A stretch of DNA of 64,000 nt from Heloderma charlesbogerti (taxonomy: Eukaryota > Chordata > Lepidosauria > Squamata > Helodermatidae), in assembly GCA_026122225.1 (NCBI GenBank), contig JANEZZ010001679.1, positions 682,001 through 746,000 of the forward strand, given 5' to 3'. The position numbers and the translations under genes were made by a program. The stretch's first letter is position 1. Every line of letters begins with the position of its first letter. The notes beneath the pieces were generated by a model, which saw nothing but the letters and a program-made list of their open reading frames with translations, was not told the DNA's origin and did not search any database. This document shows, piece after piece, positions 33,533-44,762 of this stretch.

Positions 33533-33564
33533 CCCAACAGCAGTCTTGAACATGTGTTTCATTA

Positions 33565-33655
33565 AAAGAGATGCTTGCTTGCTTTCTTGCTTTCTTGCTT
33601 TCTTGCTTTCTTGCTTTCTTTCTTCATTTCTTTCCTTCCTTCCTTCCTTCTGAAA
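33565..33655. repeat. CTTT/CTTG pyrimidine tract
   Basis: Repeating GCTTTCTT units followed by (CTTC)n. Confidence 0.92.
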
Positions 33656-33659
33656 ATCA

Positions 33660-34577
33660 ACTTCTCCACCCCCCCTTCCATTCAAGTAACTAAGGATTGC
33701 TTATTCATCCCAGTTTTTGTTAAGGCAAATGCATGAATGTTTTAATGACAGCAAACTGTTATTAGTGTCAGGCAGAGGGTGCTAGGATGTCAGACGGCCT
33801 GTCCTTCTTGCAGGCTATATGATAAATTTACTGTGGCTGCATTTAGGTGAATGAGAAGCAAAATGTCACATTTACAAATTGATTTTGAACTTTAAGTAGC
33901 TCCAAACATATTTAAAATGGCATTGTACCATGAGTAAAATTATTATGGCCATGCATTACAGTCATTAGAGACCCCTGGAATAGACCTCTATTATGTCTTC
34001 CAGTCACTGGACTGGTATAATAACATTGACAAAAGATTCCCGATATCTGGAGCTGTCAAAGGAACCTTTAAAATAAACTCTGCTGCATCAGAGACATGGT
34101 GAGGCAGCTATTTGAAGCATCCATTCATTCTGGTTAGGTGGCCTAAAGTGTAACACTTTCTAACAATGGAGAACATTGAATTTGGGGGATTATCTGGATA
34201 AACCACATTGGAAAAGTTAATTAATATATTGGAGAAAGGGCAATCTGAATTGCTAAAAAACAAAATGGTTTAATTACACATCGAAGAATATCTCCCTACC
34301 CCATGCCAGAACAATACCCAACCCTCGGTGTAGTTGGAGTTAATGGCTCAAGGAAAAGCTTGCTGGAAGGCCCTGAATCCCTAGGAGCAGATTGGTAATT
34401 AGACTTTTCTCATCTTCAACCACAAACTCCTGAAAGTACTGAGGGTGGAGTCTACTTTCCTATTTACTCCTCACTCCATAACCATAATGGCGGGTGGTGC
34501 CCCACACTTCAGTTCTCTCCTGAACATATACAGAAATGACCTCTAGTCCATAATTCTAAAAATAAATATACATGCGA
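33660..34577. other. Low-repeat DNA, possible conserved block at 33840-34290
   Basis: About 450 bp of balanced, non-repetitive sequence (for example ATTATGGCCATGCATTACAG and AAAGTTAATTAATATATTGG) without a long frame. It resembles the texture of vertebrate conserved non-coding DNA; conservation itself cannot be seen here. Confidence 0.3.
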
Positions 34578-34585
34578 GTTCCATA

Positions 34586-35150
34586 TAGGGATGGATGAAC
34601 CCTCCCACACCCACCCTGCATGCTGCTCACCAACCCCCCTCCCCTTCCCTGACCCCAGTGAGTACGCATGGTGAGCTGCCCGATGGTCCACAGGTGCTCG
34701 GCATCAGCTCACAGCTACTTGCAAGCCTAGCCCTGCTGCCTGTCCATCAGCCTCTCTTGCAAGGGGACTCTGCTTCTGAGCAACTGCACCTCCCTCTGGT
34801 GGTGCCTGGCAGAGAGAGGAGGGGTTGCTCAGCAGTAAGAAGGAGGCAAAGGTGGTGAAGGCAGGATGGGAACCTCTCGGCTCCCATCCTGCTGCCGTGA
34901 GCAACCAAGCCTCTCTCTGCCAGGCACCACCAAAGGGAGGTGCAGTTTCTCTTGGCAGTGGCAGCAGCGGGCCCCCCCATTTTGCAGATTTTTTTTCTTT
35001 TTTTCTGAAGGGGCCCCTTCCGGGAGAAGGAAACATTCCCGCAAAATGACTGCGGCATGGCCAATTGAGTGCCAGCTGTTTGGCGCAAGTGTTTTCTTCT
35101 CCCTGAAGGGGCTCCTTCAGGGAAAGGGGAACAGTTGCACCAAACAGACT
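34586..35150. mobile_element. hAT-like left end followed by a large inverted repeat
   Basis: TAGGGATGGATGAACCCTCC at 34586 is a family left end; no right end with octamer GTTCCATA was found. The interior has inverted arms 34781-34830 and 34898-34948 (CTGCACCTCCC.../...GGGAGGTGCAG) around an inner GCAGGATGGGA/TCCCATCCTGC hairpin, and a second palindromic patch CTGAAGGGGC/CCTTCAGGG near 35103-35125. Open frames on both strands here are a by-product of the symmetry. Confidence 0.45.
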
Positions 35151-35159
35151 CATTGAGGA

Positions 35160-35242
35160 GTCATTGAAAGGAATGAAACTTGTTAATCATGACTAACTTA
35201 AGTCCCGTTCATTTCAGTGTATCTACTCTATCTAGGATTAAC
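35160..35242. repeat. Common squamate repeat fragment
   Basis: GACTAACTTAAGTCCCGTTC, ATTTCAGTG and ATCTACTCT resemble the repeat at 42503-42735. The hAT-like element 35243-35661 is inserted in or beside it. Confidence 0.45.
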
Positions 35243-35661
35243 TAGGGATGGATGGATTCCCTACCTTCTGGTCCAGTGGGGAATCCGCCCGGGGGGGAGG
35301 TGATCCATTCCTCCCCCCTGGAATCTTCCGGAGTGGCTTTGCATCTGGAGGATTTCGCAGAGCCACACTCCGGTTCTGCACCTCTGGCAATATGGTAATG
35401 GCAGCCGCCATTACCGTATTGCTGGGATACAGCCACACATGGCGTAGTGGACACCACTTGTGGCTGTATTCCTCCAAAAAAAAATGGCGATGGTGGCTGC
35501 CATTATCATATCGCCAGCGGTATGGAGCTGGATTGCCTTTCCGCGCAGAGTCTTCCTGGTGCCATTCCACCATGTGAGCCATTCCACCATGGATTCTGGA
35601 GGCCGGATTCCAAAGAATCCAGCCTCATTTGAGTCTGCAGTGGATTTCTCTGACATCCCTA
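35243..35661. mobile_element. hAT-like element, short subfamily
   Basis: TAGGGATGGATGGATTCCC...TTTCTCTGACATCCCTA; octamers GGATTAAC and GGACTTAC agree at 6 of 8. The same subfamily as 44763-45327 in the opposite orientation (shared GGATTCTGGAGGC and AAAGAATCC words). Contains GTGGCTGTAT/ATACAGCCAC hairpins. The three following frames on both strands are not genes. Confidence 0.75.
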
Positions 35662-35724
35662 GGACTTACACTACCCTTCATTTGGAATGCCCTGCAATTT
35701 GGAATGCTTATCTGTTTGGAGTCC

Positions 35725-36640
35725 CCTGTACGAAAGTGACTTACGTTTCACGCATTATGTTGACGGTGGGAGGGGAGGCGTTCCGTCCCTCCCCCCGGAA
35801 TCCTGGCCGGGGGGGAGGCTCTCCGTTCCTCCCCCCGGAATCCTCGAACGGCCAGCTGTGCTCCGTGGCATCTCCGCAGAGCAGCCGGCCAGGCCCGGCC
35901 CAGCCAGGCCAGAGCTGTCTGCAGCTGGATTTCCAGCTGTGGAGGGCTCTGGGTAAAAAACAAAACCATGTACACAAATGGCGGCGGCTATGGCCGCCGC
36001 CATTTGCGTTCCTTCTTTTTGGCCGTCTTAATCTACGTAAATATTTACGTAGACTATGACGGCAAAAATAAAGGGGAATGCAAATAGCGTAGCAGGCGCT
36101 ATTTGCGCCCCTTTTTGATTTACCGTTTTAGCCTACGTAAATCTTTACATAGGCTAAAACGGCAAATCAAAAGGGTACGCAAATAGCGCTCGCTACGCTA
36201 TTTGCGTTCCCCTTTATTTTCGCCATCATAGTCTATGTAAATATTTACGTAGATTAAGACAGTAAAAAGAAGGAACGCAAATGGCGGTGGCCGTAGCTGC
36301 CGCCATTTGCGTACGTGTTTTTTTTTTTTTTAAACCCACCCAACCATGTTAGGCTACGTAAAGATTTACGTAGCGTATCACGTCTTTTTCTTTTCTTTTT
36401 TTTACACAAGCCTGGAAATGGCGGCGGCAGCAGCCGGTCAGAATACTGGCTGCCGCCGCAGCTGCCGCTGCCACCGCCGCCGCTGCCACCCGGAAGATCC
36501 GCCCCAGGTGAGTCTCATCCCGGGGGGGATCTGTGGGGGAGTGGGGGGGTGGCAGGCCATTCCGCCACGGAGTTCAGGGGGCCGAATGCACTGGCATTCG
36601 GCCTCACCAAGATCCATGGTGGAATTCTCTGACATCCCTA
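35725..36640. mobile_element. Hairpin-rich hAT-like element, left tip altered
   Basis: The left tip reads CCTGTACGAAAGTGACTTAC, so the first bases differ from TAGGGA. The right end is GGAATTCTCTGACATCCCTA as in 21163-21944. Core palindromes (AAATGGCGGCGGC/GCCGCCATTTGCG, TAATCTACG/CGTAGACTA, AGCCTACGTAAA/TTTACATAGGCT) run 35966-36385. The donor-like word at the right is CAGGTGAGT (36505-36513); at the left it is mutated. No TSD. Confidence 0.8.
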
Positions 36641-36688
36641 CCTGCAACACTACCCTTAGTTTGGAATTTCCTGCAATTTTTATCTATT

Positions 36689-37196
36689 CATAGAATAGAA
36701 TAATAGAATAGAAGGGTTGGAAGGGGCCTATAAGACTGTTGAGTCTAACCTCCTGCTCAGTGCAGGAATCTAAGTCAAAGCATCCCTGACAGATGGCTGT
36801 CCAGCTTCATCTTGAATGCCTCCAGTGTGGGAGAGCCCACCACTTCCCTGGGTAATTGGTTCCATTGTTGTATTGCTCTAACAGTCAAGAAGTTTTTCCT
36901 GATGTTCAGCTGGAATCTGGCTTCCTGTAACTTAAGCCCATTATTCCGTGTCCTGCACTCTGGGATGATTGAGAAGAGATCCTGGCCTTCCTCTCCGTGG
37001 CAACCTTTCAAGTACTTGAAGAGCACTATCCTATCTCCCCTCAGTCTTCTCTTCTCAAGGCTGAACGTGCCCAGTTCTTTCAGTCTCTCCTCACTGGGCT
37101 TTGTTTCCAGTTCCCTGATCATCTTTGCTGCTCTCCTCTGAACCCTCTCCAGCTTGTCTGCATCCTTCTTAAGGTGTCGTGCCCAGAACTTTAATT
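36689..37196 (-). mobile_element. CR1 LINE 3' portion
   Basis: The minus-strand frame (37122 down to 36775) reads MIRELETKPSEERLKELGTF, LFKYLKGCHGEEGQDLFS, then NGLKLQEARFQLNIRKNF and WNQLPREVVGSPTLEAFK: the CR1 ORF2 C-terminus, uninterrupted over 115 codons. Terminal TATTCTATTCTATGA-type repeats lie at the left. 5'-truncated. Confidence 0.9.
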
Positions 37197-38314
37197 CTAA
37201 CCAGAGTGTTCATTTTAAAAGGATACCGCAGGAAGTTTGGGGTTTCCCCCTGTAAAATAAATAAAGAAGCTTGTTGTTTGTTTTGCTTTGCTTGCGCCTG
37301 AGTGTTTCAAAATGTTCCTTGACCTGTTTGCCATGGAGACAGGTGGTGATGACTTTGTCATTTCCATTAGGCTTTCTAATCTTGGGCCATTTAGTTCTAA
37401 TGCAGTTGTCAGGAGGAATCTGTTACAGGCTCTTAGTTTTCACCCAAGTGCTTCTCCAGCTAATCAAGCACAATGCAGAGATGAGCATGAATGGAACTTG
37501 GTGGGCTGTGGAAGGCGGAACTGGCAGGGGACAGTGGCCATTAACAATATAGAAAAAAGTAAGTGATGGATGAAGGCTCTTTGCCTTCAGGACAATTCAT
37601 AGCACTAACTCTTGGCTTTATTACATGCAATCAAATAATGCAGGCATTCTTTGCACATGGCTTATGAGCAGACATTGCAGAGAGATACCCTTTTAAAAAT
37701 ATTACAAAGAACAGGTAGATTGAATACCAGATTAGGCATAGGTCTACCAGTTTTGTACAGTATGTGATCAGAGAGCTACACTAACAGTGAGTTCCTCTCT
37801 TTGAAATGTCTTCTGCTTAAAAACATGACAGCTTCTTGAATGCTATGTTGCCCATCTCTGCCAAGGTCATCCCCCATTGATTATACCTAAGCATATCATT
37901 TTAACCCTTTCCTTTAAATATCGTATACAAAGCTGTTCTTTATTTCTTACATTTCCATCCTCCTGCTCTATCTGACAAAGCTTCCACAAGTGCTTGTATG
38001 GGGATGGGATTAAAAATGATTCCATGCCAAGGAAAAGTTTCAGTCAGGATACTTACTGGGGCATGAATTAAAGTCAGGGCTGGCTCCAGGTTTGAGGGTG
38101 GCCTTGATAAACTGCCCTCTTGTGGGCCCCCTTCCTATTTTGTGGGTCCCCTTGACATGCCCTTGCCTGGTGGTAGCAATGGAAGGCTTTCAGTTTCATT
38201 TCACATATTTCCCCTGGCATTCAGAAGAACCAGGGACTGGTTCTGTTACCTCCTCAGAGTAACTTTCATTGGAGACTTCAGTCACCAAGGACTCCCAGTC
38301 CTGAGTCATGACAG
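37197..38314. other. Low-repeat DNA, possible conserved block at 37300-37570
   Basis: Contains GTTTGCCATGGAGACAGG (close to an RFX X-box half) and GACTTTGTCATTTCCATTAG. There is no splice-framed exon I can defend, though two overlapping frames of about 92 codons run 37271-37566. Possibly conserved non-coding. Confidence 0.3.
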
Positions 38315-38550
38315 GGTTTATGGAGGATAAGGCTATCAATGGGTACTCGTCATGATGGCTATATATTGCATCCAGGATCAGAGGCAGTTACGCCACTTTC
38401 TGGGGAAACCAAATTGGAGGGTGCATTTGCATCCATGTCCTACTGGTGTGCTGCCAATAGGCATCTGGTTGACCACTGTTGGAAGAGAATGCTGAGCCTG
38501 GGCTAGTTAGGCCTTTGGCCTGACCCAGCACTACTCTTCCTATGTTCTTA
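38315..38550 (+). repeat. CR1-like 3' fragment
   Basis: TTATGGAGGATAAGGCTATC, CATGATGGCTATATATTGC, ATAGGCATCTGGTTGACCAC, CTGACCCAGCACTACTCTTC and TATGTTCTTA occur in order, as in 55116-55465. Confidence 0.75.
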
Positions 38551-41266
38551 CGGTCTCATGGATGCTCTGGCTTCCGCATTTCTCTTTGTACCTAAGTCCT
38601 ACATAGCAAACATTTTTGCAGCTGGAGAAGTCTCAACTGGCTTGCATAACACTTTAGATGTGAGGGCAGCATGGGGTACCGTGAGATGGACTGAAAGGCC
38701 TTGGTGACTCAAATTCAACTTTGCATGTTGCCCGTTCCTCTTTATGCTCTGAGCATTGCATTGGATCTGTAACTGGTTTAGTTGACTTGAATAATGCAAA
38801 TGAAGAATAATAATCAGTCGCTTTATTAAATAATAATACCTTTTAATATATATATATTTTTACTGGTTTCTATCATTGGTTGTATCGGTTTTGCTTTTAT
38901 TGAGCATGTCACCCTGAGAGCTTTGGCTCGAGAGTGAATCATACATCAAATTATTGTCCATGTTATTTATAATTGTGAAGGGAGGAAGGAGGTTACCCTG
39001 GCTCCCAGCAGTGTGAGTAGGGAGAAAGGGTTGTTCAGGCTGAACATCAGACTAGCAAGGCAGGCTGCCACCACCCCTTACGTCCACTTCAGTCTGAGCC
39101 AGGGGACTCCAAGACTTTACAGGACACCCCAGAAAGGGACAGATGAGTGTCCCCCTGTCCAGGTTCTCTGGGTCCCCACCCAGCCCCTGCCCCACTGCAC
39201 ACCCCCGCACCCACGCTCGACCCTTTCCCATGCTTGCTGAGCCACCCTCAACCTGCTCTTGCTGAGCTGCCCACACTTACCCAGCCCCCACTGCACTTAC
39301 TCGGTCGTCCGTCATGATTCTCATGCTTTGAAAAAAAACATGGCAATCACAATACTGTACACATAGACATATACGCAAAATAGAGCATGGCAAGAACGAC
39401 GGAGGTGGACAGGGCCTGGGTATTTTGCAGGGGCTCAGTGGGAGTGGCTCAGGGAAGTGGGCAGTCTGCCAGAAACTCGGCCCAAGAGGGGCACCCGCAC
39501 CATCCCAACCCCTAAGGCCTATGAAATAGGGGTTAAACTAGCACCCCCCATTTCCAAGGCTTAGATCTAGAACCTTAAACAGTAGTATTAACCAAGAGGA
39601 ATACTCTGGATTCAGTACTGAGGCAAACTGGAATGAAGCACATGAACAACCAGCTGTAAGGGGTAGTAAGTTTATTTATGAAGGGGAAAGGGAAATAAAA
39701 GACACACAAGAACTAGAGCACATTTGGAAACAATACTTGCATTAAAAAAAAAAAAACAGGAAAAAAAAATAACAAAGCTACCTGAACCTGTTTATATGTA
39801 CCTGGGCATGAGTCTTCAAACAGAACAGGACCCAAACAGAAATAATTGGAGTCCAAAGCAAAACCAAATGAAAAACAAAGGTGAAGACAAGGGGCAGCAG
39901 TAACTCCCCTGGTTATATGCTGAAGCCCCTGTCAACTCTAAGATGATTCTTGCTAGCCAATGACAGGCTGGCTGAGCAGCCTTCCCATGTCCAGAGGGGT
40001 ATGTGTGTGAGAGTTCCCACATGGACATAGCGGAGATCACTCAGTCCAATTAAATGGGTCCTGTTCTGACCTTGGGGCTAGAGACATCCCGAGATAACAC
40101 CAAGGTGGTGTTACCTCATGCAGCTTCAGCCTTGGAAAATGGAAACTCACAAACTGCTAGGACACTAAAAGAAAATGGAGTCTTTGTTTGACAATAATAA
40201 TTTATTTTTAACCTGCTGCAGCCATTCAACTGGTTATATAGCTGCTCAGATTATGCATGGGTGATTTAAGTGGAATTGACTATAACCTGATTTCAGCTTA
40301 AACTTGCCTTTCTTGGCTCAGATCTGTGTCATTTTGGTGAAATTGTGTTGTTTGGGCCTCACAGTGTACACGGCTAGAAAAGAAAGACATAATGCTCTTC
40401 AGCACTTTTACATTGAATGAAATGTTCAATTGAGTAAGCACATGCACCGACGTTCAGTCAATTTCTCATTTCGTAACCCCACCCACCTATTTCATGTGAT
40501 GGTAAAAGCTTTTTTACTATAGGAAAAAGAGAATGGAGCAATTTAACTCCAAGGACATACACTGCTAGCATGGGACTACAGCTGGAGACACCCTACAGCA
40601 TTTTTTCTCCATGTGCTCTAATGAAGGAAGGAACAGCTGGGGTGCTGCTCCTGAATTGCTTACACAGATGTATCCTTGAGGCTACATCATTTTGGCTACA
40701 TTATACTTTAAATTCAGGTTCAGTGCAGGAGATGGATTGTAGAGAGTAAGAGTGAGCCTTAGTGCAAGGGATGTATGAGAATTCTGTTTGGGGGTAAAAT
40801 CATGCCACATTTTACCAGTGTGGTCCTGGTGGATTTCATTCCATTTCCCCCTGCTGGCATTGACTTGATCTGTAGTGAGTTAAACCAATCTGTGGATTTC
40901 AGATTTCTTTGTGCAATTTGAGCAAATAGGATCTTCTCCTTCTCCGTCTCCGTCTCCATCTCCGTCTCCGTCTCCTCCTCCTCCTCCTCCTCCGCCTCCC
41001 CCTTCTTCTTCTCTTTAGGTCTTTATATTTGTGCAAGTGGGGTCAGGGTGTGTGTGTGTGTAATTGGGGGTCTTGCACAAGTCCTCCTGTCCACCATGTA
41101 GCCCGGCAGAGGCATATTCCTGTTGTAAATATCAGTTTCATTCCCCCCACACACCACTTTGTTTAGCCCAGCAGAGCCATATCCCATACTTGTCAAAGCA
41201 CTTCAGTGCTTTCAGAGCAAGACTCCCCCCGACCCCTTCGCTATGATAGGGCTAAACATTTGGATG
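38551..41266. other. Mostly unassigned non-coding DNA
   Basis: No host exon found. Small items: an L2-tail-like CCCTGAGAGCTTTGGCTCG near 38910; A-rich runs at 39744-39770; AAGGGATGTATGAGAATTC near 40767, resembling a hAT-like left end without partner; and a CTC/CCGTCT pyrimidine tract at 40931-41017. 39330-39400 shares ATACGCAAAATAGAGC with 44763-45327. Confidence 0.35.
40931..41017. repeat. (CTC)n/(CCGTCT)n pyrimidine tract
   Basis: Pure pyrimidine-biased run of CTCCGT and CTC units ending in CTTCTTCTT. Confidence 0.92.
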
Positions 41267-41271
41267 GTGGG

Positions 41272-41799
41272 TGTCAAGGGCTCCTTGGGGGGCTCTCAGT
41301 CTAATCCAGTAGCCAAGTCCAGACACAGACAAAGGGATTCTTTTCAAAGCTTTATTCTTCTTTTACAACTTAACAGCTCTACAGGTAGCAACTAGATCTG
41401 AGCAGCAGCATCCCTATGCTCTAAGTTAGAACAGTTGGTCCCCGTTTGAAAAGCAATTACTGGCAGAACCCTGAATATAAGGACTAGGGAGAATCCCTCC
41501 CCTTTTCCCTTGGATCCTCTGGGCGCAACTGTTCTTTGAGCGCCAACTGGGCACTACGCCTCCTTTCCGCGCCCTCCATTTGGTGCCGCTCTCTGCGTCT
41601 GCGCTGCGCATCCACCCAGTCTGCTATCTATGCTGGGTCACTCCCTGGACTGCTTTCTAATCTAGGAATGTGGGTGGGAGGAATCTCTGTCAGCTGCGGG
41701 CCCTGGGGAAAAGGGGCGCGCTCCTCTCCCAGGAGCGACTGCTCTTCCTCCGAATCAGAACTACTCTGGGATTCTATGGGCTCAGTGTCTACCCTGACA
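41272..41799 (-). mobile_element. Solo LTR with perfect 5-bp duplication
   Basis: The minus strand starts TGTCAGGGTAGACACTGAGC and ends AAGGAGCCCTTGACA. GTGGG flanks both sides exactly (41267-41271, 41800-41804). AATAAA is at 41351-41356 (inverse) and a TATA-like CTTATATTC at about 41476, giving a normal U3-R-U5 order in 528 bp. No internal genes. A 5-bp TSD fits Gypsy and several ERV groups; which one cannot be decided from an LTR alone. Confidence 0.88.
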
Positions 41800-41945
41800 G
41801 TGGGCTCCAATATATATTTTGTTTTTGAGAATCTTGGAATTATTGCCCATTGGGGCTAGGGATTTTGGGCATGGTAGTCCAAAACAACTGGAGGAAGCCA
41901 GCTTGAAAAAGTCTGCATTTGTGGTATTTTCTGAAGTCCATGTGT

Positions 41946-41977
41946 GTTGTTGTTGATGATGATGATGATGATGATGT
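41946..41977. repeat. (GTT)n(GAT)n microsatellite
   Basis: Three GTT units run into eight GAT units. Confidence 0.92.
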
Positions 41978-42118
41978 TATAGTTGTACATTAGGCATTGT
42001 ACAAAAACTAAAATAAGCAGGGCACTTTGCCCAAGCTCAAAATCTAAAAATGTGAAACAAAGGGAGAGAAGACATGGAAGTCAAATTGGAAAACTTTGTG
42101 CTCTCTGGGAGAGACTTA

Positions 42119-42488
42119 GGGTGCAATACCATGGCTGCTAGTCATCAGCTAGAAGGCCATAGGATTGGTCAGTTCCCTGAGAACCAACCTTCACCCCCTC
42201 CCAAGCCACCTTGTAAGCAGCACGGATCGTCCCTGTGCTTCATGCTCGTAAGACCAATGTGGAGCGGAGGAAATGGGGCATTGGGGGTGGCCCGGGGCAG
42301 CGAGGCTGGAAATGCTGTCATGATGCTTCCTGTGTCATCTGGCCACCACTTCCTGTGCTCTGAGGTCCCGTGGCTAGACAGCCAAAAGCAGAGTGGGGGG
42401 AGCAAGGAGGAGATCCGCTCCTCACTACTTCTCCTGCAGGTCGCCGCTGGGCTTGGAGGCGAGTGTCGATCCACATAGGATTGCTCCC
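42119..42488. mobile_element. Harbinger-like MITE with TTA duplication
   Basis: GGGTGCAATACCATGG...ACATAGGATTGCTCCC with TTA on both sides (42116-42118, 42489-42491). Interior words GCTAGACAGCCAAAA and GGCGAGTGTCGATCC match the order in 4805-5232 and 16180-16561. Confidence 0.78.
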
Positions 42489-42502
42489 TTACAGCACAAG
42501 CC

Positions 42503-42735
42503 TAGAGACACCAACTGAAAAGTCCCACTGAGTGCAGTGGAGCTTACTTCCAGGTATGTAGGTATAAGATTGCAGCCTTAGACACACTTACCAGAGAGTA
42601 AGTTCTGTTGAACCCAGCGGGACTTTTGTCTGAATAAACATGGATAGGATTGCTTTGTACAGTTGCACACACATACTTGGGAGTAAACTCCATTGAACTC
42701 ATCAGGACTTGCTTCTGATGCACATAAATATTTCA
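42503..42735. repeat. Interspersed repeat with internal sub-units
   Basis: Three related sub-units: GTGGAGCTTACTTCCAGG...AAGATTGCAGCC; GAACCCAGCGGGACTTTTG...GGATAGGATTGC; GGAGTAAACTCCATTGAAC...GGACTTGCTTCTGATG. A common squamate repeat of unknown class. Confidence 0.5.
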
Positions 42736-42884
42736 AATACAGAATATCATAATTAACATAGGAACAAGAGAAGAATTAAAGGAATCAAACAGAATATTCA
42801 GAAGGAAATGCAAAAGGCAAATGCTGAGTTATTGATAATTTCTTAAAGAGGAACAGAGGTGGGAAAACTGTAGCTCCCCTCATG

Positions 42885-42995
42885 TTGTTGGATTACACAT
42901 CCCATCAGCCCTGACCATTGACCATGCTGGTTGGGCCTGATGGGAATTGGAGTCCAACAACATTCGGAGGGTCAGAGGTTGCCCACTGCTGATCA
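42885..42995. repeat. Palindromic interspersed repeat
   Basis: CCCATCAGCCCTGACCATTG...GGGCCTGATGGGAATTGG, an imperfect hairpin also seen, tripled, at 54269-54475. Confidence 0.5.
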
Positions 42996-43016
42996 AAAGG
43001 AGAGTTCTACATATAA

Positions 43017-43452
43017 GTTGGGTTTTGCGAATCAGCAAAACCTGAGTTTGCCTAAGTTCCCCAAATTCCATCTCACAGCTCATTGCAATCTGTGTCCATA
43101 TCAGATTGTGAGTTTTGTTTTGTTTTTTCACATGAAAACCTCTGTGTATTTTCATACACATTTTTCCAAATGTACACAACAGTTGTGCACATCTTTGAAA
43201 TCTAGGCATTCTTCTCCCATTGATTAAAGCATATTTGTGCACATTTTTCAAAAGTATGCATTTTTTCATGCACACTTTTCAAATATATGCATGCTGTAGA
43301 ATGCATTTTGGGGGTCCGCAAATCACACTGGAAGCTTGGAAATATGCATACTTCAACTGCAGATTTTGTCTGAGTCCCTCTTTGGTCTGGAAAGTACGAA
43401 CTGGGTAAATCCTTATGAAAACAAAACTGAAATGAATTTTTCATACATCTCT
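43017..43452. mobile_element. hAT-like element, AT-rich subfamily
   Basis: Interior TTGTGCACATCTTTGAAAT, GTGCACATTTTTCAAAAG and CTGCAAATCACACTG-like words follow 9260-10136 closely. The right end is TTTTTCATACATCTCT; the left end is degenerate. Octamers ACATATAA (43009-43016) and TCATATAA (43453-43460) agree at 7 of 8; length 436 bp equals the 438 bp of 19989-20426. Confidence 0.65.
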
Positions 43453-43460
43453 TCATATAA

Positions 43461-44074
43461 GAGAGCATAAGGAAGAAGAAGACACATAAGCAAGAAAGGG
43501 GGGGTAAGGGGGTGGATAACTAATTAAAAAACCAAGGCAGAGAATACAAAGAAATGAAAATGGTTAAGAAGGGGCTTGAAAAGTTCTGTATTCTGATCCT
43601 CTGCACTGGGGCTTTGCAAAGAATGCAGCTACCAATCCAAATGTTGATCTGTTCCTATATAAATGTCATGCCGCCCTCCCCAATATTAGTCTCAATGTAA
43701 TGCTCAGGAGGGTCTGTGTATATATGCAGTCACATTACATCATGGGTTTATATATCTACAGGTGAGGTTTTGCTCTGCATCTACGGTCCAAATAGTATGA
43801 GAATGTGGGTGGTTTGAGCTGAAAAGGTTTAAACATTACAAGACTGCAGAATGCAGAAGAATAATGCTTGCTCATTGGAGCTGGACTGGTAAATAGATTA
43901 GACAAATGCATGGCAGATTTTGAAATACTAACTTACATGTTCAAGATGCTTCTCTGCAAAAGTAGATACATGGTTTTCAAAAAGGATAGAATGGCTTTGT
44001 ATCAGTTAATGCAGACTGGTCAGCCTGCCATTAATACTGGTAGATCTGTGAGCAGAATGCATTACTAGTATACT
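43461..44074. other. Unassigned non-coding DNA
   Basis: No repeat or gene recognised. Confidence 0.35.
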
Positions 44075-44460
44075 ATGAGTCAGCATGGGTTTATCAAGAG
44101 TAAGTCATAGAAACAAGATGAATGTGTTTCCTTTTTTAATGGATTTACTAATGTGGTAGATCACAGAATATCTTGATTTCAGTAAAACATCTGATCAGGA
44201 TCTCCTAAGAGATATCCTTATTGACATGATGGTAAAATATGGGCTAAAAGTATTATTCTTAGGTGAATCCACAACTGATTGAATATAAAATGATGTGGAT
44301 AAGATTGTAGAGGGGATGCTTGTCAAATTTGCAGATGAGACAAAGCTTGAAGGAATAGCTTACACTATAGAAGACAAAATCAAAATTCAAAACCACCTTG
44401 AGAGCCTGGAATGATGGTCTGAACCCAACAAGTTAAAATTCAATGGAGATGAATGAATAT
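44075..44460 (+). pseudogene. Old CR1 reverse-transcriptase remnant
   Basis: Scattered plus-strand pieces keep the CR1 RT order: SQHGFIKSKS, then a LDFSKAFD-like relic (TTGATTTCAGTAAAACATC) near 44175, FADETK-like at 44330 and NKLKFNGDE at 44428. Many stops and shifts. This is the RT palm, upstream of the 3' ends seen elsewhere, so it is an older, longer insertion. Confidence 0.6.
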
Positions 44461-44762
44461 GCTAAATTGAGGATCTTCTCAGTAGTTTTTAATTTTGTCC
44501 CCAGTGTCCAGTATTTAGAGATGACCTGCCCCTGTACCTGTTTTGAAACCAGGGGACATCTCTCTGTCTCTCTGTCTCTCTCTCACGCGCACACACACAC
44601 ACTCATTCACACTCTCACATTTACATGTAGTGTGCCCAGCTCAGGAATAGTGAACACCAAACCAACAGTAGGCAGTGGTGATTTTTTCTTCCCCTCAAAA
44701 TGAGGAATGGAAGAATCTGTTAAATTCTGTTTCTCCCAGTTGATCATTTTTTCACTCTTAAA

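Noticed and set aside
34704..35156. 149-codon minus-strand frame with mirrored plus-strand frame
   Set aside because: Explained by the inverted repeat at 34781-34948.
35460..36059. 199-codon plus-strand open frame, the third longest in the window
   Set aside because: It runs across the end of one hAT-like element, the spacer and the start of another, with opposing frames in the same place. Low-complexity, no domain: chance frame in GC-rich palindromic DNA.
37271..37566. Two overlapping 92-codon frames as a host exon ending at AAAAAGTAAGTG
   Set aside because: A donor-like word is present, but no acceptor with polypyrimidine tract in frame and no recognisable protein; kept only as a possible conserved block.
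40765..40960. AAGGGATGTATGAGAATTC as a further hAT-like left end
   Set aside because: No right end or octamer duplication found; could be a remnant or a chance match.
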